Shown here: positions 16,659 to 24,984 of the stretch, piece after piece | Layout of the letters: each line of letters begins with the position of its first letter | Numbering within the stretch: position 1 is the first letter of the stretch | Made by a program: the position numbers and the translations under genes | Source: Maritimibacter alkaliphilus | GTDB lineage: Bacteria; Pseudomonadota; Alphaproteobacteria; Rhodobacterales; Rhodobacteraceae | Assembly (NCBI RefSeq): GCF_019801605.1 | Contig: NZ_JAHVIT010000003.1 | Coordinates: 1 to 64,000, forward strand | DNA length: 64,000 nucleotides | Direction of reading: 5' to 3' | The notes under the pieces: generated by a model | Seen by the model: only the letters and a program-made list of their open reading frames with translations | Databases searched by the model: none | Told to the model about the DNA's origin: nothing

Positions 16659-17546
16659 TTGCATCTGGACCTGAAGCATGTCGAAGCACTTGCCGCAGTC
16701 CTCGGGACAGGCAGTTTCGAAGCCGCAGCCAAGCAACTCAACCTCAGCGCGTCGGCGCTCTCACAAAGGGTCCGCCTGCTGGAAGACAGGATCGGTGCGG
16801 TGCTCCTGACGCGGGATACACCCTGCGCACCGACCGATGCGGGGCGGCTTGTGTGGCAGTATGCGCAGGAGATCATTCTGCGCGAACAGGCCCTTGTCGC
16901 CAGCCTGGCCCTCGATGCGGGCAAGGCGCGTGCTCCGGTCGCGATCGCGATCTCGCCCGACACAATGGCAACATGGCTGCTCGACGCGCTCAAGGACGTG
17001 CCCGACCGCCTCTTCGTCCTCAAGGTCGACAATTATGCGCAGGGCACCCGTCTCCTCGCACGGGGCGAAGTCCTGGCGGCGGTCACTTTCGGTCAACGTC
17101 AGGTTCAGGGCTGTGACGCATTCATCCTGGGGGCCTTGCAGTATATCCCCGTCTGCAGTCCCGCTTTTTTCACGCGATGGTTCTCGCAAGGGCTGACGGC
17201 GGATGCCTTAAAGGCGGCACCCAGCCTGACCTACAATCCTGACGATCGGCTGCAAATCGACTTCGCGGAACAGTCCACGGGGCAGAAACTGGTCCCGCCG
17301 ACGCACTACATGCCGGACGCGAGAGGGCTTGCCGATGCCGCGGCCCTGGGGTTCGGATGGGTGATGTTGCCCCATTTGCTGGCGCAGCCTCTGATTGCAG
17401 AAGGACGCCTGACCTGTATCTCCGAGGACAATCACATCTTTTCGGAGCTGACATGGCAGGTGACGCGGGCATCACGGAGCATCATGCAGCCCCTCACGCG
17501 CGCCGTGCGCAAGTCCGCGCGCAACCTGCTGGTCCAGGAGTACTGA
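16659..17546 (+). CDS. ArgP/LysG-like LysR-family regulator
   Basis: A TTG start at 16659 is chosen because AGGAG lies 8 bases upstream and the protein then begins MHLDLKHVEALAAVLGTGSF, matching ArgP-type N-termini. An upstream TTG at 16617 would add 14 residues without Shine-Dalgarno support. The 295-residue product has the HTH with SASALSQRVRLLEDRIG and then TRDTPCAPTDAG, both typical of ArgP/LysG. ArgP homologues sense lysine or arginine and usually activate a LysE/ArgO exporter, but none is adjacent here. The divergent neighbour is the small secreted protein gene. Confidence 0.85.
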   Translation: MHLDLKHVEALAAVLGTGSFEAAAKQLNLSASALSQRVRLLEDRIGAVLLTRDTPCAPTDAGRLVWQYAQEIILREQALVASLALDAGKARAPVAIAISPDTMATWLLDALKDVPDRLFVLKVDNYAQGTRLLARGEVLAAVTFGQRQVQGCDAFILGALQYIPVCSPAFFTRWFSQGLTADALKAAPSLTYNPDDRLQIDFAEQSTGQKLVPPTHYMPDARGLADAAALGFGWVMLPHLLAQPLIAEGRLTCISEDNHIFSELTWQVTRASRSIMQPLTRAVRKSARNLLVQEY

Positions 17547-17587
17547 CAGAAGGGATGCGATGGCGCCGAGAGACCGGGCACGCAAGG

Positions 17588-18442
17588 TCAGCCCGTCTTG
17601 ACTGAAATGAGCCTGCCGACCCTGAGCGAGCCGACCCGCAGATTATGCTCCATTGCGCGAGATGCCGCGACCCGTTTGACCAGGACCTCCGCGGGCAGGC
17701 CATCGACCTCTCGCCCGGCGTCAGCCGCAGCGCCCCAGCGGTCGATGATCCCCATGTGAAAGCGCTGCCCCAGTTCGGAGTCATCGATGAACTCACCGGG
17801 GGAAAGTCCAAGCGCCCGCAACCGGGCCACGGCCGCCTCCAGAGGCTCCAGCGCCGACATGGCTGGTTCCGTTGCCCAGGCGAGCGGCCAGCGAAGTTCC
17901 CCCTCTCCCGAGAAAATCTCGTGCAGGGCAAGCCGCCCTCCGGGCGCGAGTGCTCTGACCAACTCGCCAAAAAGCTGCTCCTTTTCGGCGATCTGCATTG
18001 CGACATGCTGCATGACCACCACGTCGAAGCTCTCACTTGCAACCGGCAGGTCGAGAGCACTCCCGTTGATGACCGTCACTTTCGACGAAAGACCCACAAG
18101 CTCGTTCAAACGTATCGCGGTCGAGGAAAGGGTTTCCGATAGCTCGACCGCCGTGACGATTGCGCCGTAATGGTCGGCAAAGCGGCGGGACGATCCACCG
18201 ACGCCGGCACCGACATCGAGAAGGCGTTCGTCCCTGCCGAGCCCGGCCTGCTGGGCAAGCGCATCAGTGGCAGCCAGCCCGCCCATGTGGATCATGTCGA
18301 CCGAGTGCAGGTCTTCTGGCCTGGCGTCGGCGCGAGCAATCCCCTTGTCCTGAAGCGCCTTGACCGCTCCCTCGTAGCTGACCGCGAGCGATGACCAGTG
18401 CGCGGCGACCTTTCTTCCCTGATCGGTGATTGCTTCAGTCAT
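17588..18442 (-). CDS. Class I SAM-dependent methyltransferase
   Basis: The start at 18442 gives MTEAITDQGRKVAAHW and has AGGA upstream; a longer frame to 18505 is less likely. The 284-residue protein has SAM motif I as LLDVGAGVGGSSRRF (about 74-88), the acidic motif II in VTAVELSE, motif III around GSALDLPVASESFDVV, and ALAPGGRLALHE after it. It resembles sarcosine/dimethylglycine-type and UbiE-like small-molecule methyltransferases. The substrate is unknown. It converges on the ArgP-like gene and lies 237 bp downstream of the P-type ATPase gene on the same strand, so a metal or metalloid link is possible but unproven. Confidence 0.85.
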   Translation of the reverse strand: MTEAITDQGRKVAAHWSSLAVSYEGAVKALQDKGIARADARPEDLHSVDMIHMGGLAATDALAQQAGLGRDERLLDVGAGVGGSSRRFADHYGAIVTAVELSETLSSTAIRLNELVGLSSKVTVINGSALDLPVASESFDVVVMQHVAMQIAEKEQLFGELVRALAPGGRLALHEIFSGEGELRWPLAWATEPAMSALEPLEAAVARLRALGLSPGEFIDDSELGQRFHMGIIDRWGAAADAGREVDGLPAEVLVKRVAASRAMEHNLRVGSLRVGRLISVKTG

Positions 18443-18678
18443 GTCCGCGTCCTCACGTCGTTGGACTGGATCCATGGTCGGGACCCTGAGTGCAGTTTGC
18501 CACAAGACCCGCCAATGGCCAACGAAGCGATTGTTGCAGGGTCGGCCTGCCGTCCGCTTCTCCCGCAGTGGTCTGGACGCCTCGTGGAGCGAGCGATCCT
18601 CTCCTTCCGCCCGTCGCGCCGAAGACGCGGGTCAAGACGCGAAGGACACGATCCCCCGCGAAGGGCAGGACCCCACCA

Positions 18679-20580
18679 TCAGCTGTGCCCGGCACAACGT
18701 TCAGCAGCGGACCGATCTTCGCGGGCTTCGCGTTCCGAGGTCGAGGCAGGACGGATGCGCAGGGCGCGGAGGGCGTTGAGGATCACCGCGACATCGATGA
18801 CCTCCTGAAGAACCGCCCCCTGCACAGGCGTCAGGAAACCAAGCGCGGCAGCTATCATGCCGAGCACCGAAAGCCCGATGCCCGCGGTAACGCTCTGCAT
18901 GGCTATCCGGCGAGCGCCTCGGGCAATCTCGATCCCCGCCCCCAGGTGGCCGATTTCGTCTACCAGCAGGATCGCATCCGCTGCTTCCGCAGAGGCTGCG
19001 GCCCCCCTGGCCCCCATCGCGACGCCGACGTCGGCGGCCGCAAGCGCCGGCGCATCATTGACGCCATCGCCGACCATCATGACGAGGCCATGCTTACGCT
19101 CGCCATCCACCAGCGACACCTTGCCGTTTGGCGACAGGCCGGCATGGACTGCGTCGAGGCCGAGGCCACGGGTCACGCGGTCAGCCACCTCCTTGCGGTC
19201 ACCCGTTGCAAGGAGAATGCGGGCGATCCCGTTGTGGCGCAGCCTTTCGATCATCTCGACTGCCCCCGCGCGCAACGGGTCGGACATGACGAGATGCCCG
19301 GCCATGGTGCCGTCGATCGCAACCGCAACCAGAACGGAGCCCGCATCCAGATCGGAGTGACGCCCCGCCGGATGGCCGGCCTGGCGGGAGACGAAGGCAT
19401 AGCCTCCGACGACAACCCGGTGACCGTCGACGCGCCCGACCAGTCCTTCGCCCGGGATCTCCTCGACCTCGGCCGGCAGCGGCAGGACGGCGCCATCCGC
19501 CTGCGCCGCCGCGACGAGGGCCTGCGCAACCGGGTGTTTCGAGGCCTGGTCGAGTGCTGCGGCGAAAAGGAGGATCTCCTCCCCGGACATCCCTCCATAG
19601 GTCGCGACGGACACGATTTGCGGCCGCCCGTCGGTCAGGGTGCCCGTCTTGTCGAGGATCAGCGTGCGGACACCAGCCATGGTCTCGAGGGGCTTGGCCC
19701 CCTTGACGAGCACCCCGAAGTGCGCCGCCCGCGACATGCCCGCGACAAGCGCGACCGGCACGGCGAGGATCAACGGGCATGGGGTGGCCACAACCAGAAC
19801 CGCGACGGCGCGGACCGGATCGCCCGTGAACCACCAGGCGCCCGTGGCGATGGCAAGGGTGACAAGCAGAAAACCAAGCGACCAGCGGTCGGCCAGCCGA
19901 GACATCGGCGCCTTGGAGCGCTGCGCTTCCTCGACCAGCCTGACGATGCCTGCATAGGTGCTTTCCGCCGCAACTCGGGTCGCAGTGAGGTCGAACGCCT
20001 CGCCTGCGTTGGTTGAGCCGCTCATCACCTGATCGCCCGAGGACAATCGCGCGGGCAAGGATTCACCGGTCAGGGCAGCGGTATCGAGAAAAGCCGCTTC
20101 GGACGCGATGGTGCCATCGACCGGAACAACGTCACCTTGCCGGATCAGCAAGCGGTCGCCGGGTGCGATCTCTTCCAAAGGGACCTCTTCCAACCCGCCA
20201 TTGCGGTGCCGGATCGCTGTGCGCGGCACGTGCGACAGGAGCGCCTGCATCTCGCGGCTGGCTCGTCCCTCGGCATAGCTCTCGAGAAAGGTGCCACCCG
20301 AGTACATCACCGCGACCACGGCGGCGGCCAGAGTTTCATCAAATATCAGGGCAGCCGTCATGGACAGGGCTGCCACGACATCGAGACCGATCTCGCCCCG
20401 CCCGATGCTGCGGACGATATCGACGATCAACATCAGCAGCGCAGGGACGACGCCGACGAACCAGACCCGATCGGCCACTCCCGGGTGACCCGCAAAGTGC
20501 AAAGCAAGCCCGGCGATCAGGCCCGCGGCCGAGATGCACAGGGTCAACGATTTCAAACGATCCGCGTCCAATCCGATCAT
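18679..20580 (-). CDS. P1B-type heavy-metal translocating ATPase with TPC motif
   Basis: This 633-residue inner-membrane pump has the actuator TGES (171-174), a membrane motif TPCP (266-269), the phosphorylated Asp in DKTGT (310-314), the P1B-specific HP dipeptide (349-350) and the hinge GDGVND (504-509). There is no N-terminal CxxC metal-binding domain and no C-terminal hemerythrin. TPC, rather than CPC (copper, zinc) or SPC (cobalt), is unusual; it is associated with the P1B-5 group linked to nickel or iron, which normally has a hemerythrin tail. The substrate is therefore open, with Ni, Fe, Co and Zn all possible. The gene starts with AAAGGA upstream of ATG 20580. Confidence 0.9.
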   Translation of the reverse strand: MIGLDADRLKSLTLCISAAGLIAGLALHFAGHPGVADRVWFVGVVPALLMLIVDIVRSIGRGEIGLDVVAALSMTAALIFDETLAAAVVAVMYSGGTFLESYAEGRASREMQALLSHVPRTAIRHRNGGLEEVPLEEIAPGDRLLIRQGDVVPVDGTIASEAAFLDTAALTGESLPARLSSGDQVMSGSTNAGEAFDLTATRVAAESTYAGIVRLVEEAQRSKAPMSRLADRWSLGFLLVTLAIATGAWWFTGDPVRAVAVLVVATPCPLILAVPVALVAGMSRAAHFGVLVKGAKPLETMAGVRTLILDKTGTLTDGRPQIVSVATYGGMSGEEILLFAAALDQASKHPVAQALVAAAQADGAVLPLPAEVEEIPGEGLVGRVDGHRVVVGGYAFVSRQAGHPAGRHSDLDAGSVLVAVAIDGTMAGHLVMSDPLRAGAVEMIERLRHNGIARILLATGDRKEVADRVTRGLGLDAVHAGLSPNGKVSLVDGERKHGLVMMVGDGVNDAPALAAADVGVAMGARGAAASAEAADAILLVDEIGHLGAGIEIARGARRIAMQSVTAGIGLSVLGMIAAALGFLTPVQGAVLQEVIDVAVILNALRALRIRPASTSEREAREDRSAAERCAGHS

Positions 20581-21002
20581 GCACCCTGTCCTTTCATGAT
20601 TGCGGGAGACGCGTGAAGAGCGAGCCCATCCGACCCGTTTCCATCGGACGATTCAATATCGTTGTCTCACGGAGCATCTGCGCTGCGTTCGCGCCAGTCT
20701 ACGACCTCGATGCCTCGGCAGGCTCGACACCTACCGGAGGCAGGGTAGCGGTCCGCTTCCGGCTGGGTTCTGCGGTTCTCTGCGTTCGGGGCCGGTGGCT
20801 GCTTCGGGCAGGTCATTGCACGGCAGCTTCATTCGATGCGCTGCGCGCCCGCAGTGTCTGTCGGGACACCTGTGCCCTGCCCGGTTTCATACCACGTACC
20901 TCGGCCCCTTCCGGGTAAACCGACCGGGTCGGAACCAGCGGCCTTTTGTCACCACGTCGCGCCAGCCGCGGCGCCTCGGACTGCATGCAGGCCGCTAACA
21001 TC
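20581..21002. other. Gene-free interval between the P-type ATPase and the PQQ dehydrogenase
   Basis: No protein with recognisable family features, signal peptide plus Shine-Dalgarno, or RNA gene was found. The short AT-richer part at about 20650-20680 (GATTCAATATCGTTG) could hold the promoter of the leftward ATPase gene. Confidence 0.35.
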
Positions 21003-21035
21003 GAAAAAGGAAACGGCCGCCTTTCAGCGGCCGTT
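21003..21035 (-). terminator. Rho-independent terminator of the PQQ dehydrogenase gene
   Basis: On the minus strand, 27 bases past the stop codon, AACGGCCGC and GCGGCCGTT form a perfect 9-bp stem with a 6-nt loop (21012-21035). A TTCCTTTTTCGA tract follows. The order of gene end, stem and T run fits an intrinsic terminator. Confidence 0.85.
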
Positions 21036-21061
21036 CCAAAGTCTGGCGATCGTCAGGGACG

Positions 21062-23467
21062 TTACTCCGGCAGCGCGAAGGCCATGATGTAGTCCCCGCG
21101 GATCGGCGTCGCCCGGTTGCCGCCCACGGTGATGACCAGGAACTGCCGCCCGCTTTCGGGGGAGACATAGGTCATCGGGGTGGTTTCGCCGCCGACGGGC
21201 AGTCGGCCTTTCCACAGCTCCTCGCCGGTGTGAACATCCAGCGCACGGATGTAGTAGTCCTGCGTGCCAGCCATGAACACGAGGCCCGAGGCAGTGGTCA
21301 CCGAACCGCCAAGCGTCGGCAGGCCGATCGGAATGCCGAGACCGGTGGGCATCCCCAGCGGGCCCGCATCGCGGATCGTCCCGAGCGGTTTCGACCAGAG
21401 CACCTCGTTGGTGTTCAGGTTGACGGCCGAGAGCGTCCCGTAGGGCGGTTCCTGACAGGGAATGCCGAGCGGCGACATGAAACGATCCTGCTGCAGGCCA
21501 TAGGGCGTGCCGTGCTGCGGGGCGCTGCCGCCGTGGGTCGCACCTTCGGCCGCGAGGGAGTCGAAGACCTCCCGCTCAATCAGGCGCGAGATGATCGGCA
21601 GACGAATGTCGTTGACGATCATGATGCCCTCGTCCTCGTTGATCGAGACGGAGCCCCAGTTCATCCCTCCGGACCAGCCGGGGTAGATGATGGTGGGATC
21701 GGTCGTCAGCGGGGTGAAGTCACCTTCGTAGCGCGCGCCCTTGAACCGGATACGGCAATAGAGCTGATCCAGCAGGGTCGCGCCCCACATCCGGTTCTCG
21801 GCCAGCTGTTCCGTCCCGAAGGAGGGGAAGCCGACAGAGTAGGGCTGCGTGGGCGAATAGGTCTCGGAGGGGACGCCATCCGTGGGAACCGGGCGCTCCT
21901 CGACCTCGGCGATGGGCACGCCGGTTTCCCGGTTCAGCGCGAAGATCTGGCCACGCTTCGTGGGCTGGTAGACCGCGGGGATCGTGCCGCCATTGCCGTC
22001 CGGCGCATCGTAGAGCACCGGCTGCGAGGCCACGTCATAGTCCCACAGGTCGTGGTGCGTGGTCTGGAAGTGCCAGGCTTCACGGCCGGTTTCGATGTTC
22101 AGCGCCACGATGGACGAGGAGTATTCGTTCGCCGCGTCCGAGCGGTGGCCGCCCCAGAAGTCCGGGGTCGCGTTACCGACCGGCAGGTACACGAGGCCCA
22201 GCGTGTCGTCGTAGGACATGGTCGACCAGACGTTCGGCGTCCCGCGCGAGTAGCTTTCGCCCGGGGGCGGCAGCAGGGTGATCGACGGATCGCCGAGGTC
22301 CCAGGCCCAGACCAGCTCCGAGGTGCGGGCGTCGAAGGCGCGGATCACGCCCGAAGGTTCGCCCACTTCCGCGTTGTCATGGACCCAGCCGCCGATGACG
22401 ATCAGCCCGCGCCCCATGGTGGGCGAGGACGTCTGGAAGTAGTAGCCGGTCTTGATCTCGCCCATGCCGTTGCGCAGGTCGAAGATGCCGTTGTCACCGA
22501 ACTCCACGCAGGGGGCGCCGGTGTCCGCATCCACGGCCACGAGGCGCGCATCCACGGTCGAGGAAATGATCCGGCGGGCGCACAGTGCATCTGCCGCGAG
22601 CGGCTGCACGTCGCCGTCCCGTTCGGAGGGCGCCTGTTGCTGGGCGGTGTCATAGTAGATCACGCCACGGCAGCGCGGGAAGATGTTGCCTTCGGCCTCG
22701 GGGTCGAAGGTCCAGAGTTCCTCGCCGGTCTCGCTGTTGACCGCGAAGTGCCGCGAGGTGTGGGTGCAGCCATAGAGCTTGCCGTCGACTTCGAGCGGCA
22801 CGACGATGTGGCCCTGGCCGCCCGAGGGGATCTCGCCGGTACGATAGGTCCAGGCAGGTTCGAGCCCCGCCACGTTTTCGGGCGTGAGCTGGGTCAGGCT
22901 GGTGAAGCGGGTGCCTTCGGCATTGCCGCCCCAAACGGCCCAGTTCTCGCCCGCGGGCTCCGAGACACATGCCCCGGCCGCGAGGTCCTGACGGCCTTCG
23001 GGCTTGACGATCCACTGGGTCTGGAACGCCCCGGCGAAGGTGGCGGCGATGCCAAGCGCGACCACGCCTGCCGCCACGCGCGACGGCAGGAACGAGGTCG
23101 GCTGCGTCTTGAAGTCAAAGGCAGGCCGCAGCAGCAGGACGATGACGGCCAGGACGGCCAGGACGGCCGGAGCCATCAGCCGCGAGATCAGCGGCCAGAG
23201 CGCGAGGCCGGAATCCACCAGCGCCCAGACGATCGTCGCGACGAAGGTCACGAGGAAGAGCGTCGCGCCTTCGGGGCGCCGCGCGGCGATCAGTAGGCCC
23301 GAGAGCACGAGCGCAAGCCCGGCGGGCGCGAAGTAGAGCGAGCCGCCCAGCATCAGCAGGCGGACCCCGCCGATGAGCAGGAAGGCCCCGGTGGCAAGAA
23401 TGATCAGGCCCAGAAGCAGAAGCGAAATCCGCTTCCACGGCCGGACCGTGTTCGTTGGTTCTGTCAA
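21062..23467 (-). CDS. Membrane-bound PQQ-dependent dehydrogenase, glucose/quinate/shikimate family
   Basis: The start is a TTG at 23467 with GAGGAG eight bases upstream, giving 801 residues, the normal length for membrane glucose dehydrogenase. Five N-terminal membrane helices (about 15-150) anchor it and carry the ubiquinone site. The rest is an eight-bladed PQQ propeller with W-motif-like repeats (ETGEELWTFDPEA, HTGEELWKGRLP). Other landmarks are THTSRHFAVNSETG, TPNVWS, TTHHDLWDYDVASQP and the end WGSVSINEDEG...GGSVTTASGLVF. It oxidises a sugar, quinate or shikimate in the periplasm and passes electrons to quinone. PQQ biosynthesis genes are not in the window. An intrinsic terminator follows. 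Confidence 0.92.
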   Translation of the reverse strand: MTEPTNTVRPWKRISLLLLGLIILATGAFLLIGGVRLLMLGGSLYFAPAGLALVLSGLLIAARRPEGATLFLVTFVATIVWALVDSGLALWPLISRLMAPAVLAVLAVIVLLLRPAFDFKTQPTSFLPSRVAAGVVALGIAATFAGAFQTQWIVKPEGRQDLAAGACVSEPAGENWAVWGGNAEGTRFTSLTQLTPENVAGLEPAWTYRTGEIPSGGQGHIVVPLEVDGKLYGCTHTSRHFAVNSETGEELWTFDPEAEGNIFPRCRGVIYYDTAQQQAPSERDGDVQPLAADALCARRIISSTVDARLVAVDADTGAPCVEFGDNGIFDLRNGMGEIKTGYYFQTSSPTMGRGLIVIGGWVHDNAEVGEPSGVIRAFDARTSELVWAWDLGDPSITLLPPPGESYSRGTPNVWSTMSYDDTLGLVYLPVGNATPDFWGGHRSDAANEYSSSIVALNIETGREAWHFQTTHHDLWDYDVASQPVLYDAPDGNGGTIPAVYQPTKRGQIFALNRETGVPIAEVEERPVPTDGVPSETYSPTQPYSVGFPSFGTEQLAENRMWGATLLDQLYCRIRFKGARYEGDFTPLTTDPTIIYPGWSGGMNWGSVSINEDEGIMIVNDIRLPIISRLIEREVFDSLAAEGATHGGSAPQHGTPYGLQQDRFMSPLGIPCQEPPYGTLSAVNLNTNEVLWSKPLGTIRDAGPLGMPTGLGIPIGLPTLGGSVTTASGLVFMAGTQDYYIRALDVHTGEELWKGRLPVGGETTPMTYVSPESGRQFLVITVGGNRATPIRGDYIMAFALPE

Positions 23468-23612
23468 GAGATGAACTCCTCGGTTGGCAGCCCGGTCGAC
23501 CGGAGGCCTGACGCCCCCTCTCCAAGCGCGACATTTTGTCCCTCGCGTGTTCGGCGGAGAACCGCCGATTGTCCAGATGGGCGAAGACACTGGCAGTCGT
23601 GAGGGAAATTCA

Positions 23613-23912
23613 TCAATCCCGTGCAACCTTTGCGAGAGGGCTTTGCGGTTCGTGGCTCGGAAGGCGATCAGAAGCCCACCCATGACCGCGGGCGATCAAG
23701 GCAAAGCCCCCGTCGATCACGGTCAGCGCGACGGGGCGCCGCCGGTCGAGCAGGTCGAGCAGGTTGAGCAGTCCCAGCGAGGGCGCGAGACAGAAGGTCC
23801 CGACGCCCGCCCGGGCAACGATACCCAGCGGTGCAATCGACAGCAGGCCCGAGACGAAGAAGCTGTGCCCCAGACATTCCGCCACGAGGATCAGCAGGGG
23901 CAGGGCAGTCAC
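23613..23912 (-). pseudogene. Possible DoxX-like membrane protein fragment
   Basis: A 99-codon frame encodes a hydrophobic stretch (PLLILVAECLGHSFFVSGLL) that resembles the middle of small DoxX-type membrane proteins, followed by a less convincing tail. The expected N-terminal helix is missing, and upstream sequence changes into the short-chain dehydrogenase remnant at about 23980. It is read here as a 5'-truncated relic. It may equally be a chance hydrophobic frame in G+C-rich DNA. Confidence 0.3.
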
Positions 23913-23988
23913 GTCGTTGCCCGCCGGGCGCTACCGGGCGAAGGGCCCCTGCCCCGCCAGCCCGGACCGTCGCGCGCCGTAGCGCCGG

Positions 23989-24390
23989 TTGTACAGCACG
24001 CCCAACCACATGATGCCCCGCAACGAGGGCCGCATCATCAACGTGTCTTCGGTCAACGGCAACAAGCCAATCTGCGGCGTGGCCTTTCCCTCAGCCAAGG
24101 GCGCGATCAACACGATGACCCTGAACATCGCCATCCGCCTCTCGGGCACCAGGATCCGATGCAATCCCATCACCCCCGGCGTGACAGGCACCGACTCCGC
24201 CCGCGCATGGGCTGCCGGTGAACAGGAAGGCGGTGGCAAGAGGCTGGAGTTCTCGGACAAGTACGTCAACACGACTGCCCCCCCGACTGAGGCGATCGAC
24301 CGGGCCTGCGCGGCGCTTTACCTCGCCCCGGGCATGGGCCGCGCCGTGACCGGCCAGATGATCCAGATGGACAACGGCCAGTTTCCCTGA
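23989..24390 (+). pseudogene. Short-chain dehydrogenase/reductase, N-terminal half missing
   Basis: The 133-codon frame corresponds to the second half of an SDR. It contains NEGRIINVSSVNG with the catalytic Ser region, KGAINTMTLNIA with the catalytic Lys, ITPGVTGTDSA, and the C-terminal ALYLAPGMGRAVTGQMIQMDNGQ. The Rossmann glycine-rich loop and NNAG are absent. The position of the catalytic Tyr reads AFPSAK, so Tyr is lost as well. It is a decayed fragment whose 5' junction near 23985 coincides with the DoxX-like relic on the other strand, indicating a rearrangement. Confidence 0.75.
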
Positions 24391-24476
24391 GGCAAGTTCT
24401 TCTGAGCCCATTGCGAGAAGCCCCAGCCGGGCTTCCCGCTGCCTGCCTGGCCCGCTCCTCCGACAGGGGTGCGCTG

Positions 24477-24914
24477 TCAGACGACCTCGATCCGCACCGG
24501 GTAGGTCCCCTTGTGCAGCAGCGGCGTCACCTCTCCTTCCAGATGGCCCAGCCGGATCAGGTCGTTGCGGAAGGTATAGGGGCCATGGAAGAGCGCGAGG
24601 TTGCCCCAGCCGAGGAAATAGCACAGGTCGCCGGGGGCCTCGTCTCCGAAGGGCTCGAAGCCCCGTTCGCTGAGACGCCGCGGCAGGTGGATGATCTTCT
24701 CGTTGGTCGAGAAGTCGCGGATTTCGAGGTCGAGCGGCAACAGGCTCAACAGGTCCCGCACCGTCGGGTTGTCCCGCAGCCTGTAGGTCACGATCTGGTC
24801 GTCGTAGCGGCAGCGCAGGCGCATCTCCTGCGCCCGGACGGTCGCGGGCACCATGAGCGTGGCGGCAGCGCCCGCAAGGAAGCCGCGGCGGCCGGGGCGT
24901 AAGGATCGGGTCAT
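24477..24914 (-). CDS. Tat-exported cyclophilin-like fold protein
   Basis: The 145-residue protein has an RRGFLAG twin-arginine type leader with the hydrophobic run AGAAATLMVPATVRA, so it should fold in the cytoplasm and act in the periplasm. The mature part matches the small cyclophilin-like domain family found next to hydrolases and oxidoreductases: a DNPTVRDLLSLLPLDLEI segment, then GDLCYFLGWGNLALFHGPY near residue 100. No enzymatic residues of true prolyl isomerases are evident. It is the last gene of a four-gene leftward cluster and has a cytoplasmic-looking paralogue at 27389-27742. Function is unknown. Confidence 0.8.
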   Translation of the reverse strand: MTRSLRPGRRGFLAGAAATLMVPATVRAQEMRLRCRYDDQIVTYRLRDNPTVRDLLSLLPLDLEIRDFSTNEKIIHLPRRLSERGFEPFGDEAPGDLCYFLGWGNLALFHGPYTFRNDLIRLGHLEGEVTPLLHKGTYPVRIEVV

Positions 24915-24984
24915 CGGCTGTAATCTCCTCGTCTCAATGCATTGTTGAAAGGAAACCGGGCGCGGCGCGGCGCCCGGTCAGGTC

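Noticed and set aside
20581-21002. Short frames suggesting small genes next to the P-type ATPase
   Set aside because: No Shine-Dalgarno with leader, no recognisable domain, and all are Arg/Pro-rich.
23144-23170. Tandem ACGGCCAGG units inside the PQQ dehydrogenase gene
   Set aside because: They encode the Leu-Ala-Val repeats of a membrane helix, so coding constraint explains them.
21230-23296. 688-codon plus-strand frame opposite the PQQ dehydrogenase gene
   Set aside because: It lies entirely antisense to a full-length recognised enzyme and shows no domain.
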